A stretch of DNA of 64,000 bases from Membranipora membranacea (GCA_914767715.1 OU612071.1:20146948-20210947); one strand, 5' to 3'. Shown: positions 46,422 through 57,418, counted from the first letter of the stretch. Translations and numbers: made by a program. The notes: generated by a model not told the origin, from the sequence alone.

Positions 46422-46779
46422 TTACAAATAACATAATTATACAAGCTAGAAATAAATAGCCTGATATCAAGGTGGTTGCAAGTGTATACAATTAAAACAA
46501 AACTGTTCGGAGAAGGTCAAGACACTAAAAACAGTAAAAACCTTAAAGATACACTCACCTTACCCATCACTCTTACGCATGGTTTTTCGTCGAACCCTCT
46601 TCCATAAGTCTCTATATTTCCTTCTGAGCATAAATACACCAATATATGAGGTATGTCGTAGCCATCACAACCAAACACTCGGTTATCCTAAAACAAGCCA
46701 ATATTATTCTTACACATACTGCATTGTATGATATGATAGTGATATGGTATGATAATAAATAAATGTGAATGATATTGTA

Positions 46780-46960
46780 TAACAACTCACCAATCTATCT
46801 ACATTCAAAGACAGAGAGGGGGAGACACAAAGTCATGATTCCGGATCGAAAGACGTTTCTTTTTCAAGATTTGATTTCATTGACAAATGACAGCAATAGC
46901 ATGAACATTCTGATTGATAGAGATTCTTGTTTGTTAGTGGTTCTATTTTAACTTATGAAC
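46780..46960. repeat. Dispersed repeat head and distal piece
   Basis: Contains CACCAATCTATCTACATTCA, a diverged version of the head of S8 copies F and G, then jumps to the distal block matching 35355-35465. The S8 core is absent between them, so this copy has an internal deletion. Confidence 0.5.
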
Positions 46961-47175
46961 TTGGTCTCCCCAAAGAAAAGTGAGAGCAGAGGTCTTGTTC
47001 TTGAATTGTCTTTTATTTGCTTGCTAATAACTGGTGGCCGAGAAACAGGTGAGGGGATGGGTTGGTCGGTGTCCTTTACTCAGAGAAATATTGTCAGTAC
47101 AGCTAATTTCTCGGTATCAAGTCTGCATAAAGCACAAGTTTTTCTTAAAATAGTGTAACAAGTATGGAATAGAAT

Positions 47176-47815
47176 TCAGGAAATACATAGCTCCCAATAT
47201 CCGATGCGTAGGTAAAATAACCAAAACTCTGGTTGAACAACAAGGTTATGCTCCGTGAAATAATCACCTCTGCCCTTTATTTCTCTAGCTTTTTTATGAT
47301 TCTGATGAGTTAGCTTGTATCCGATAAATACAAAATATGGAATAGGCTTGGAATAGATTTCTACGAGTTTAAGATCACAATCAGTGCATATTTTTTTCAG
47401 AGGTAGTTTGATCAGTGATCGCGGACTACTTTGGTACGTGCCAAAAACATAGAATGTATCATAATAAAAACAACAAACTAAGCAGGGAGCATATTTTAGC
47501 TTACTCCTCTTGATTTTGGGATTTCTGGCTCTGCCTCTTATGCACTGCCCATGTCCCAGACAGTTTAAGGGGGTACTGCTCTCTGACACGCCATTTACAG
47601 TAGAATTTGAATTAATTGATGTTGACTGGCTTATCATGACCAAATCTGACAGAGATATATCTGTTATATTTATCAATTTTGATGATATTATCTTCGCTGC
47701 CATTGACAAGGCCGCTTCTAACATGTATATTTGTAGTCAACACGACAGGTGTGGTCCCCCAGTTTTAATTCTACGCTTTTGGGGACAAACCTGTCGAGTT
47801 TTCCCTTCATGCTGA
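47176..47815 (-). CDS. Unrecognised frame, 182 codons
   Basis: Long for this AT-rich region. Reads LISLSDLV-like N-terminal residues, a GQCIRGRARNPKIKRSKLKY basic patch, and CTDCDLKLVE, a possible metal-binding CxxC. An adjoining minus-strand frame upstream (NYTRGRGHQHEGKTRQVCPQ) may be part of the same broken gene, separated by a stop. The plus-strand open frame at 47510-47815 is antisense. No family recognised. Confidence 0.35.
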
Positions 47816-48554
47816 TGTCCTCTGCCTCGAGTGTAATTTATGTTCCAGGCATGTGGTCTTAACAAGACCTAGTTATGTAGTCAACCTCTTCGTTTGTGCT
47901 GCATATTGTAGTGGTCATATTTGGGGGGAGTTAAGGTCTGCCCCGCAGAGTGTAGAGAAAGTTTTTTGTGCGAGGGGACAGAATTTCTTTGCAGACTTCC
48001 TCAACTACCCTGTATTTCGAAATTGCATGGTTTTTCATCCATCATTGTAACTGTCTGATTTATTACGATGATAGTTTCTGAGTGATATTGTACTGCACAC
48101 AACCATACATACCATAGGTGAACCGAAGAGGCCACAATATGTCCTATCAAAGTCTGATATCACAAGCTAGCGCTAAATCTGAATGGTTTAGAGCCATGGT
48201 GTGACCCAACCTACCCGCAAGCCTAGAGAAAAATGCCAACAACTGTGGTGGATGAACCCTTCTACCGTCTTCCCGTTTGATATTCATGATTTCTCTCACG
48301 TGTATTCGTTTATGTTATGCCAGGACGCTTGTCATAACAAAAAAACTTTCTCCAATGTGGCGGAAAAAATTTCTTTTTTCTTTGAAATGTTTTGACATTG
48401 TGGTTGGTTAGAGATTGACATGAACCTAGAACGAATGTTGAGCCATGCTTTCTGATATACACAATTTTTGTGTGAGTATATACACAAGCTAAAAACCTTG
48501 TCGGATACTGCTAAATTCTTCAACACCTACCCATGACTGGGTCAAAATCCATAT

Positions 48555-49485
48555 TTGTACACTGGTAGTTGGCAGTTGATAAAGCCTTTTCAGAATACCT
48601 CTGTTTTCTTGAACAATCCTGCTTCTCTGCCCGAGTCCAATAATCTCCAGCTCGTTTACGAAAGAGATTTTTGCTGAAGAAGCCTGTCTACCAGCACCCA
48701 AGTGTTATGATGTTCACAGATTAATCTCATCAAAACTAAACTTAGCTAATATCAACTATTATGTCGATTAGGACTTTATAGATCAGAGGACATAAACTCA
48801 AGTACGGGTTTTTCAAGTATTGTCGTAACATTATTTTGCTCAATTTCACATTTATCTTTTAAATTGTTAGTTGTTAGTATCTTCCTAGGAAAAACACTGG
48901 AGGCATCAAATGTTCATTTCTTGATTCAGTTCTTCTCGTAGTAGTCTAACTGCCTAAGTGCTGCAGCTCAGCTACCGTTTTCAGCCAGGTAAATATCCGA
49001 CCTATGACCTCTGGCGGTAAGATCGCCAAGCTCATCATCATATGGATGAAATCCCTAGCATCTTAGTCACTTCAATATGTATGCGGTGTGCCAGCCCTAT
49101 TGAACTTCATAGCAACCCAATGAGAATCGGATAAAATGAAATCAAAGGGTCAATTTTAATTGATTTCCTGTTTTCTTATCATAAATACCAGAATAATTGT
49201 TTTGTTTATCAAGCAGTTATAATTGAAATATGCATTCCACTATTAATCCTGCACCATTTTTTTATTAAAACAATATCTTTTCATCAATAATAACAGCAAT
49301 TGAAGAAACTATTGTTGCCAATAATCCAGTTGATCATCCGAGCACAACACAGAATAAGCATTGAGTTATGAACACAAAAGTCAAATTTGTCGGAAAATGA
49401 AGTAACAGAATCAAAATGACACTACAATGTACCGGGCTGACTATGAGGGAATACCGAAAACTCCCGTAAAACAGCAGGTGTGTAT
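48555..49485. repeat. Segmental duplication, copy 2
   Basis: See copy 1 at 43190-44335 for the three anchor blocks. Same orientation, about 5.3 kb away. Confidence 0.7.
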
Positions 49486-49707
49486 GGTATTGCAGCTTAT
49501 ATGAGGATTGGTCATAATAGCAGATTTGTAAGTATTGACTTTCAGTTAGGAGGAATTTTTAATTTTCGGTGCGTGCACATAGGCTATGTCGATATTGGCA
49601 TTTCGTTTTCTTGATAGTTGAGACTGTGTCAGATTTGCCCCATTAGTCATACTTTTAATTTGGAAGAATGTTGCGTGATCAGAGTTCCCATTAAAAAATT
49701 CCACTGA

Positions 49708-49910
49708 TCATTGAGAAAAAGATTTCACAATGTCGCTGTTTACGTTGCCTGGTACAACTGATATTTTGACGACCTCTATGATTCTGCTAAAGAGCTCAAT
49801 TAATCTGCTTATGGGACATGTAAAGGAGTCTTTAGGTTTGTTGATGAATTGTTTGAAATAGGAATGTGCTTGCTCTAGCTTCTTCATTCTCTCATCAGAA
49901 AACTGATAAA
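49708..49910 (-). CDS. Putative terminal exon of an unrecognised gene
   Basis: Acceptor TGCTTACAATCCCAAG on the minus strand, then an open frame of 67 codons reading VYQFSDERMKKLEQAHSYFK and ending VKSFSQ with a stop. Predicted alpha-helical, no known domain. It follows two exons on the same strand (51120-51270 and 50594-50726). Confidence 0.4.
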
Positions 49911-50593
49911 CTTGGGATTGTAAGCAATAATATATGCAAACTATGCAAAACAATTTCCATCAAAAAATGGTCTTCCATCACTCTGGTAAAATATACCTGC
50001 ATACCAAGCAATCCCATAAAATGTTGACCAAAAACCTGTTTACATACAGTACTCCCTGTAAAATGTTATGATGCTCTCACCTTCCAACAGTGCCTGTATT
50101 TTATGGGAAAGCAAGCATTAATACGAATAAGATTTTCTCCAAATAGGAGAAACTTAAAACGATTATAGGCGATTCTAACCATAATCATAATCAATCAATC
50201 ACCATCTGTATTCCAGATTTGAGCTTGAGTGGAATCAGAGATCTCCTCTATATCCGTGGTAAGAAAGTGTTTTTAAAGCGACCATAATATTCTGTGTATA
50301 ATTTATAATCATATGAAATTTTCTTGTATCACATCTTTTTTCCATACTCATCATGTTAGCAAGTTTCCCCATAAGACTCAATATAAATGAAGTTATGGGC
50401 TCTCAAATTTGTGTGGTAATGGCCTCCGACCGGCATTGGGAATCAGCCGGTATTAGCATATTACGTCACAGCAAAGTAACATCTGTAGTACACAGTATTT
50501 AGATACTAAAGTCAAAACAGGCTGACCCTTAGCTACAAATGATGACACCTTAAAATTCAAATGGGAGTTTCAATATTCTTGAACATTACTTAC

Positions 50594-50726
50594 ATCTAGT
50601 AAACGGAGCTGCGAGCCACTAACAATCCACTTCTCACAATCTGCTCGGCTTCCATAGCCCTCCTCTTCCTCCCCTTCAACACGTGGAGTCATGGAATAGA
50701 TTTCTTCGTCATGTGTTCTCTCTATC
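50594..50726 (-). CDS. Putative middle exon of the same gene
   Basis: Acceptor ATCCAACAAG, donor GTAAGT. Contains THDEEIYSMTPRVEGEEEEG and ends WIVSGSQLRLLD. The donor is strong. Acidic linker; unrecognised. Confidence 0.4.
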
Positions 50727-51119
50727 CTTGTTGGATCATGAGAAAAGATTGATATCAGTGAAATATGAATGTTAACATAACAAAAATACCAATTGGCTCA
50801 TTGATATTCACACTGGAAGAGATTAGTTGATAATTTAAAAGTTTTGTTACGGTTGGCGACTTATTGACTTTTAAACCAACCACCGAGTGGGTGTGTCAGT
50901 ATTCGCAAGCAAAAGTCCACAATATAGTAACTTCTTAGGACCACTAAGTTCAATATCAGAAACTACAATATGCTCTTGCTTATACAGCAAATAATATAAT
51001 GGCTATCAAGAAGAACACAAGTGATCTTTGCGAAGATATGACTTTCGTTTTCGTGGTAACAAAACAAGTGTTCTCCGAAAATTTATGAGTTGCAATGTGT
51101 TAGAGTAAATTTAACCAAC

Positions 51120-51270
51120 CAATATCATTGTCACTCATATCTGTCGTATCAGCAAAATCTTTTAAGTCCAGAGATGGAAACCATGCCTGGTCTGGAGCAA
51201 CCTTCATCGGCTGAAACTTTTCACGTTTAGCCTGACTTCCCAGAGTTACAGCGTTTGCATCTTGTTCCAT
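51120..51270 (-). CDS. Putative first coding exon of the same gene
   Basis: Starts MEQDANAVTLGSQAKREKFQ and runs to TDMSDNDI before a weak donor (gttggt). The three exons on one strand with compatible open frames suggest a small gene of roughly 160 residues, function unknown. Donor quality at this exon is the weakest point. Confidence 0.4.
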
Positions 51271-51679
51271 AAAATTACAAAACTGCTAAGCGGATCGGTC
51301 TTTTTACTCTAATCTCTTGACTAACTGTGCTTAAAGTGCCCAATGTAGAACTAGACCTGGAAAAACATCGAGGTATTGAAGTACCGAACCCAATTTTCTT
51401 AGCTACTACAGGTTATCAATCTGTAATCGAAGCAGCTCAGGTAGTTTTGTGTCCTTACGCTTCTCTCTTCAATTCGTGTCTGAGTAAATATGTACCATAG
51501 ATTTTTGCAGGGTTTTGCATTCTTTTACCATCCAGAGATCGCTAGTATGTTGCTTGAAGGATTTGATTTTATGCTCTATTGAATAAGTCGGTGAGTATAA
51601 AGAGGTTGGTTTACCGCAAGTATTACAAAATTGGCAGAAGTTACCTTCTATCACCGAAAAATTCTTTTACAGGGTAAAA

Positions 51680-52700
51680 GTAAAATGTAAAAGTAAATGC
51701 AGTGGCAAGTCTCCAAACATCAGCAGCAGTGAATTTAGACCCGTCATTGGGCTTGATGATCTGCACCAGTTTCAGAGCTGAATCTGCTAATAGTAGAGAT
51801 TTTGACATATTACGCTTCCCTTAGCTTCCCTCAGCTCTCTATCATCTTCGCAAACATCATAAACCTCTTGAGATCTGGGAATACTGGGTTGATACATAAA
51901 TGCAGGGTCCTTGAAAAGAATTGATTGCACAAGATCAGTTGGGCTTGCACCTCTTACAGATATTTCAGGTGGATTCTCAGCTGTTTTTACATGACCCCAG
52001 TTATCAGCGCTGGTATCGTTGTACAGCAGAAAGCTTAGTTAGTTACTATCATTAGGTTTAACGATGAATTCATTAACCATTTTTTTACACATCACATGAC
52101 ACAGCCACAGGTCCAGAGGTGGCGACCAACCATGAGAGACTAGGGATACTTACAGATCAACTACTGGTTATTCTGTAGTTAGACAAATGACACATAATTA
52201 AACTTTATTTCCATGGCATTGGACAGAAGTTTCTTGATTATTACCTGACTAGGTTTGGCATTGAACATGTATGCGTTCCACCAGGCACTCATTTCCATTT
52301 GAGAATGGATGAGTCATTTCTGGTAATCTGACTGACTGACTGATTTGCAAGCGGGCTAGCATAGCTTTGGCTTCTTCTAGATTTACACTGAGTAACAGCT
52401 GGATTTTACCCATCAGCAAGTTCATTATTTTGTCGGCGAGGGACTCTCTTTTTGGAGTGTCCTGAAAACATTTTGATACTCTTCCTAAAAATATTTCATC
52501 TGGTGGCTGTTTGGCATTTTCGATAGCAAAGCAATTTTTTGTCAGCTAGTTGAACGGCGTTAATTAGTCCATCCTGAGGGAAGATTGTATCGGGTAAGTC
52601 CTCATCAGCCTCATTCCCTTCGTTAGTGCTTTGGGGTTGAGGTGTCGGATAATTATAACAATTAAAATAACTTAAATAAAAAAATCTTATCAGGAACATG
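51680..52700 (-). pseudogene. Decayed multi-exon gene, unrecognised
   Basis: Minus-strand protein-like blocks in changing frames. They are QSTNEGNEADEDLPDTIFPQ (about 52580-52640), FAIENAKQPPDEIFLGRVSK through a LADKIMNLLMGKIQLLLSVN stretch (about 52370-52545), SAWWNAYMFNAKPSQ ending at a gtaata donor (about 52250), then WGHVKTAENPPEISVRGASP (about 51945-52000) and LLLADSALKLVQIIKPNDGS (about 51745-51805). Single-base indels, for instance in an A6 run at about 52530, separate the frames. Either a pseudogene or an assembly with indel errors. Confidence 0.45.
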
Positions 52701-52964
52701 TGGTGCTTCATAAAAATTTATAGACTGCTAAGTTGTGACATTTTCCTATTATTGTCAGTCAGTGTTGGATCATATCTCATGGAATATTTGAACATTTAAC
52801 CATCATTATATACAAATGCGAAAGATGGTGCAGAATTGATACTTTGTTAAATTTAAATGACACTGGAGGAAGCTCAGATCTTACCACATGCAAATTTTGT
52901 GAAAACTATTTGCTGTAAATGCAACAAGTACTGATGTCATAGTCAATTGTAAAAAGGTAATGTG

Positions 52965-52969
52965 CTTAT
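52965..52969 (+). repeat. Target-site duplication, left
   Basis: CTTAT, repeated exactly at 58779-58783 on the far side of the LTR element. Confidence 0.85.
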
Positions 52970-53238
52970 TGTTGTAAGATGGACTCACCAGTGGTTGGTC
53001 TTTAGATAGGTGCTCGATGGACATAAGGATGGACAGTCTTCGGTCTACAATAGGACGGATATCTCTAGCTAGGTTATTCTTGCTTCTCCTTCACTCGGTC
53101 GCCATTCATAGTCTGGTTCTCTCCTTCCGTGCTCCTAGGTCGATCCCCCTCTGTAGATTTGTATATGAGTCTATCTCGACTCTACTGATATTGTTCTCAG
53201 ACTATTATTTAGTGAGTCCACTTTCACTATCTATAACA
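52970..53238 (-). repeat. 3' LTR
   Basis: 269 bp, TGTTATAGATAG at its 5' end and CTTACAACA at its 3' end in element orientation. Same length as the 5' LTR, two substitutions. Small open frames inside are incidental. Confidence 0.95.
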
Positions 53239-53250
53239 TCTCCCTCTCAA
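53239..53250 (-). other. Polypurine tract
   Basis: TTGAGAGGGAGA on the minus strand, immediately upstream of the 3' LTR, the expected primer site for plus-strand DNA synthesis. Confidence 0.8.
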
Positions 53251-53511
53251 GATTATAACCATAATCTTATATAACTGATGCACCTGCATCCGATTTTTTT
53301 TTTTTTTTTTTTGCTGATGATTCACATCAGTCCATATATCCGATATTCGATGTGTCACATCGAACTCAATTCTGCAAATATAACCAAAAAATGTTCTTAA
53401 ACAAATTGCCAAGAGCCACTTTTATAAGGAAGATAAACATGACAGGTGCTAGACAAGACAAAATAACAAGTGAAGAAAGGTCATATACCAAAATATTAGT
53501 GTATGGGATAC
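53251..53511 (-). other. 3' untranslated part of the element
   Basis: Between ORF3 and the polypurine tract. Contains an A run of about 18 in element orientation (about 53290-53311). No open frame supported. Confidence 0.6.
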
Positions 53512-54120
53512 CTAGATTTTTGCATAAGCAAGTCTAGCTATGGTTGCTGACGCTTTCGCAGAAAGCTCCCACTCCTGGATTCTCTGAGTGCCCTCATCAG
53601 GATGGAGTCCATCTCTGAGGTACCAGAATCTAAATTTCCACTTCCCATGCATCCTTTTCAAAAGGTGTGTGTGTAAAAATGGAGTAGCATAATCAGAGCG
53701 GTCATTCATTAAGGCTATTTGATGATTCAAAATGACAATACTCTCTACGAGATGCGCCGTCATCTCTTCATAGAACTCTTCATACACAGGCTCAGCCACC
53801 TTACTGTGGTGATTATACAGTGCAAAGTCCATGGGGAACGTGGAGCATAAAACTACATAAACTCCCCGTTTCTTCAAAGTGCTTATTCTTAGCTCAATGG
53901 CCTTGAACTCGTTCTCTGTACGTAAATAAACTTCTCTAGACTTTTTATCTTTAACTGTTAGTTCTACTGGCCCAGTCGATAGAAATATTATAGAGTTAGC
54001 ATATATAGTTCGGAAGGATTGTGATATAATGGATAGAAGTTGATCCCAATTTGCACCCGGGTAACATTCCGTCCTGTCGAACCCGACAGGTGCCATACCT
54101 CTGACCACACTATTACCCAT
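53512..54120 (-). CDS. ORF3: SGNH/GDSL-like esterase in the env position
   Basis: 202 codons from the ATG. It starts MGNSVVRGM, where GNS stands in the place of the block I GDS motif, so the nucleophile Ser4 is kept. CYPGA (19-23) fits the block II region. YLRDGLHPDEG places Asp170 and His173 as the DxxH pair of block V. The block III Gly-x-Asn motif is not clean: the matching site reads STGPVEL (48-54), without the Asn. In SGNH hydrolases these residues make an ester-hydrolysing triad; the missing Asn could mean altered or lost activity. Upstream, in frame, coding-like residues (CVKLIL) reach back to a splice acceptor ending TTTCTAG at about 54147, so the protein may start from a spliced exon rather than this ATG. 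There is no signal peptide or membrane segment as in env. The frame is free of stops, arguing for recent selection or recent insertion. Confidence 0.7.
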   Translation of the reverse strand: MGNSVVRGMAPVGFDRTECYPGANWDQLLSIISQSFRTIYANSIIFLSTGPVELTVKDKKSREVYLRTENEFKAIELRISTLKKRGVYVVLCSTFPMDFALYNHHSKVAEPVYEEFYEEMTAHLVESIVILNHQIALMNDRSDYATPFLHTHLLKRMHGKWKFRFWYLRDGLHPDEGTQRIQEWELSAKASATIARLAYAKI

Positions 54121-54144
54121 GAGGATAAGTTTTACACAACCATC

Positions 54145-54160
54145 CTAGAAATAGAATAAA
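54145..54160 (-). promoter_or_regulatory. Candidate splice acceptor for ORF3
   Basis: In element orientation the sequence TTTATTCTATTTCTAG precedes the coding continuation of ORF3. It is pyrimidine-rich with a consensus AG. It could allow ORF3 to be made from a spliced mRNA, as env is in gypsy and retroviruses. The donor is not identified. Confidence 0.45.
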
Positions 54161-54245
54161 ACCACAAAATGGTCAAATACGTGACAACATGGCTAAAAAC
54201 TATTAACCAAACCCGAAACATGGTACATAGTGCCTCGTGTAATAG

Positions 54246-57200
54246 TTACAGGTTCATTCTTTTTACAGGTTTCACAGATCTACCCGATCTCGTGGTTCTC
54301 CTTGTCTCTGGTGGGGCCTGCGTCCTATCTAGAGACTGCCTGACTTCTATCCTCTTCGTTGAAGGCACTGGTACTGCCTCACAGAACGAGGTTCCTGTAC
54401 TCCTGTCGGGCTGTGGACACAGAGCTTCCTGTTTAACTGCTGGAGTTGCATATGACAGAACCTGATGGGGTACATCTGGCAACACAGGAGGTAACACTTT
54501 CTGGTGGGGTACCTCAGACTCTGTGCTCTCTGGTGATTGCAGTGCTGTATGTGGTATATCTGGCGCGATCTGACGTCTGTTCCGTCTAAGAATTTGACCG
54601 TTTTCCTTCTGAAGAGCCACTTCTCTTCCTGAGGCGGCTACTACTGTAGACGAACATGGTTTAGCTCCTGGATCATTTAGTGTGACTCTATCTCCAACCT
54701 GAACCTCTGTCCTGATCTTCACTCTATATCTCCGGTTGTACTGATCCGACTGCTTGTTTCGATACCTGGCTTCAAAATCTTTGAGTCCTTTCAGGTTTAC
54801 CTGTTTCTCCGCCAGAATACCCATACTGTTTAAACCTCGCCCCATCAGCAGCTGGGCAGGAGAGTACCCATTCTGTAACGGAGCATCTCTGTAACATAGA
54901 AGAGCTTGGTCTATATTCTCATTCTTCTTGATTAGCTTCTTGAAGGTTTGTACCCCTCTCTCTGCTTCACCATTTGATTGAGAATATTTAGGAGAACTGG
55001 TACGGTGTAAGATATTCCATTGGTCCATTAATTGCTTAAATTTCTCAGACACAAACTGAGGACCGTTATCACTGATGACGGAATTAGGAATTCCAAACAG
55101 CGAGAACACCTTCTTTATTGTGCGGCACACAGTTTCTGCAGTCGTGTCAGAAAGCTTCTCTGCAATCAGATATCGACTGAAATAGTCCATGATAACTAGA
55201 TAATCATTACCCCTCTCCTCCACTGTACAAAGATCCATTCCGATCTGCCACCACGGGCGTTCAGGAAAAGGCACGGATACCAGAGGCTCTCTTGGTTGAG
55301 ATCGATATTTCAAACATGTAGCACATGTTTTAACTAGCTCTCTAATTTCTGTAGTTAGACCAGGCCACCATACCAGATCTTTAGCTCTCTCCAAACATTT
55401 TGATTCTCCCAGATGTCCCGCGTGTATATCCTTCAGTACCTGTTGCCTTTCTAAGAGCGGAATGAACACCCTGTTGTTATAAAACACTAGATCCCCCGCT
55501 TCTGTTAGACATTCCTTGAATGTGTAGATATTCTTAACAAACTGCGGACACTGCTTATACTCAGGCCAACCATACTGTATATACCGCTTAATTTGCTGAC
55601 AAACCGTATCATTGAGTGTAGAGAACTGGAGTTGTCTTCTGCGAGTCTCCGACATCGGTAGATCTTCTACCATCTCCGATATATCTAGTTCATCCAGTTG
55701 AACCGTATCACTCTTTGGACAGGGTGCTCTGCTTAATGCATCGGCAATCAATAACTTCTCCCCTGGAGTATATCTTATGGAATAGCAGAATTTCATCATC
55801 CTAAGCCTGAACCTCTGCACCCGCATAGGTAGCTTTGCCAATTCCATTTTAGATAGGATGCTGATAAGAGGTTTGTGGTCTGTCTCTACTTGAAATTTTC
55901 TACCTGCTAAATAGTAATAAAACTTTTCCGCAGCCCAACAGATTGCCAGCGCCTCCTTTTCAATTTGAGCATACCTTTGTTCTGTTTCACTGAGAGCTCT
56001 CGATGTGTAAGCAATCGGTTTGAGACCCTCTTCTGTTTTCTGAAATAAGGCAGCCCCCAATCCATAGGAGGACGCATCTGTCGATAAAAGAGTGTCTGCT
56101 TCAAGGGAGAATGGCGACAGCACCGGTGCAGAAGCTAAATTTTGTTTCATCTTCTCATATTCGAGAGCCATGTCGCCATTCCAAGTCCAGTTGTCTTTAT
56201 TTTCTTTCTTCAGCAGCTGCCTGAGCTGTACTGAGTCACTTGCTAAACTCGGAGAGAATTTACCTAAATAGTTCACCATCCCAAAAAATCTTTTGAGATC
56301 TTTGACCTTTTTCGGGGGAGGAAACTCCCGAATTGCTCTTATCTTTTCTGGATCCGCATGAATGCCTTGAGCATCAATGACATGTCCTAGAAATGTAATT
56401 CTGCTCTGAAAAAACTCGCATTTTTCTTCATTCAGAGTAACCCCGGCCCTACTCAGTCTATTCAGCACCTCTTCTATTTTAGCTTTCTGCGACTCTTCAT
56501 CTTCTGAATGAATTAGGATGTCATCCATTTGACAAACAATCCCTTCTATGCCCTCCAATATCCTCTGCATTTCACGTGAGAATATTTCAGGAGCTATCGA
56601 TATTCCGAATGGAAGCCTGCAACACAGGTATCTTCCAAAAGGAGTAATAAATGTAGTTAGTGCTTGGGATTCTTTTGACAGCTTCATCTGCCAATAACCA
56701 CTGTTGGCATCGAGTTTTGAGAAAACTTTAGACCCCCCCAGCTGGGCTAACAACTCATCCGTGGCTGGAAGAGGGTGATACGATCGTTTCACTGCCTCAT
56801 TTAGTTTAGTGAAATCTACACAGAGTCTGATTTTGTTGTTTTTCTTTGGGACCACAATCGATGGAGCACACCACTCTGTGGGGCCCTCAACTCTCTTTAT
56901 CACCCCTAGTTTCTCCATTCGTCTCAGTTCTTCGAGCATTGGTTTTCTTCTAGCAGCCGCTACTCTTCTGGGGATAGACTGACAATAAGGAGTTGCACCA
57001 TCTCTGAGTTCAATTTTCACTTCGGTGTCCATGGATCCCAGTCCTGTAAATAACTTCGGAAACTTTGTAGTCCACTCTTGCTTTGACACTATTTCACCCA
57101 CAAATGTTATGATTTGTAAACCCGACAAAGCTGGTTTGCCTAGTAACGGAGTGACAAGGTCTTCTATCACATACACTGTATCAGTATACACTCTGTCTGA

Positions 57201-57353
57201 GTATGATAGTTCTACTTGCGCTTTCCCTACCGTACGCAGCTTTGCATTCCCAGCTCCCAATAACTCTTTACCAGCTGGCAAAAGCTGCAGATTCAACAAA
57301 TCTGCTAAGTGCTTAGGAATGGCCGAAACTGCAGCGCCTGAATCAACCTTCAA
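54246..57353 (-). CDS. pol: Pol polyprotein (protease, RT, RNase H, integrase)
   Basis: 1,035 codons without a stop from a TTG-beginning frame that is open for about 30 codons more upstream, overlapping the end of gag. Aspartic protease: KVDSGAAV at the start. Reverse transcriptase: KLDANSGYWQMKLS with catalytic Asp at about 215, LPFGIS at about 247, and QMDD at about 275-278 in place of YxDD. RNase H: STDASSYGLGAAL (about 424) and ETDHKPL (about 490). Integrase: HAGHLGE plus KTCATC (about 644-681, HHCC zinc site), then Asp707 (GMDLC), Asp762 (SDNGPQF) and Glu798 (GEAERG), an intact DDE core. The tail after about 900 is basic and low-complexity. All catalytic residues expected are present. 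No ATG is needed if translated by frameshift from gag. Confidence 0.95.
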   Translation of the reverse strand: MKVDSGAAVSAIPKHLADLLNLQLLPAGKELLGAGNAKLRTVGKAQVELSYSDRVYTDTVYVIEDLVTPLLGKPALSGLQIITFVGEIVSKQEWTTKFPKLFTGLGSMDTEVKIELRDGATPYCQSIPRRVAAARRKPMLEELRRMEKLGVIKRVEGPTEWCAPSIVVPKKNNKIRLCVDFTKLNEAVKRSYHPLPATDELLAQLGGSKVFSKLDANSGYWQMKLSKESQALTTFITPFGRYLCCRLPFGISIAPEIFSREMQRILEGIEGIVCQMDDILIHSEDEESQKAKIEEVLNRLSRAGVTLNEEKCEFFQSRITFLGHVIDAQGIHADPEKIRAIREFPPPKKVKDLKRFFGMVNYLGKFSPSLASDSVQLRQLLKKENKDNWTWNGDMALEYEKMKQNLASAPVLSPFSLEADTLLSTDASSYGLGAALFQKTEEGLKPIAYTSRALSETEQRYAQIEKEALAICWAAEKFYYYLAGRKFQVETDHKPLISILSKMELAKLPMRVQRFRLRMMKFCYSIRYTPGEKLLIADALSRAPCPKSDTVQLDELDISEMVEDLPMSETRRRQLQFSTLNDTVCQQIKRYIQYGWPEYKQCPQFVKNIYTFKECLTEAGDLVFYNNRVFIPLLERQQVLKDIHAGHLGESKCLERAKDLVWWPGLTTEIRELVKTCATCLKYRSQPREPLVSVPFPERPWWQIGMDLCTVEERGNDYLVIMDYFSRYLIAEKLSDTTAETVCRTIKKVFSLFGIPNSVISDNGPQFVSEKFKQLMDQWNILHRTSSPKYSQSNGEAERGVQTFKKLIKKNENIDQALLCYRDAPLQNGYSPAQLLMGRGLNSMGILAEKQVNLKGLKDFEARYRNKQSDQYNRRYRVKIRTEVQVGDRVTLNDPGAKPCSSTVVAASGREVALQKENGQILRRNRRQIAPDIPHTALQSPESTESEVPHQKVLPPVLPDVPHQVLSYATPAVKQEALCPQPDRSTGTSFCEAVPVPSTKRIEVRQSLDRTQAPPETRRTTRSGRSVKPVKRMNL

Positions 57354-57418
57354 GCGAGTTTCTCTCTCATTGATAAAAACATCAATAAACCACGCTTTTG
57401 TCGTCTCTGTAATCGTGT

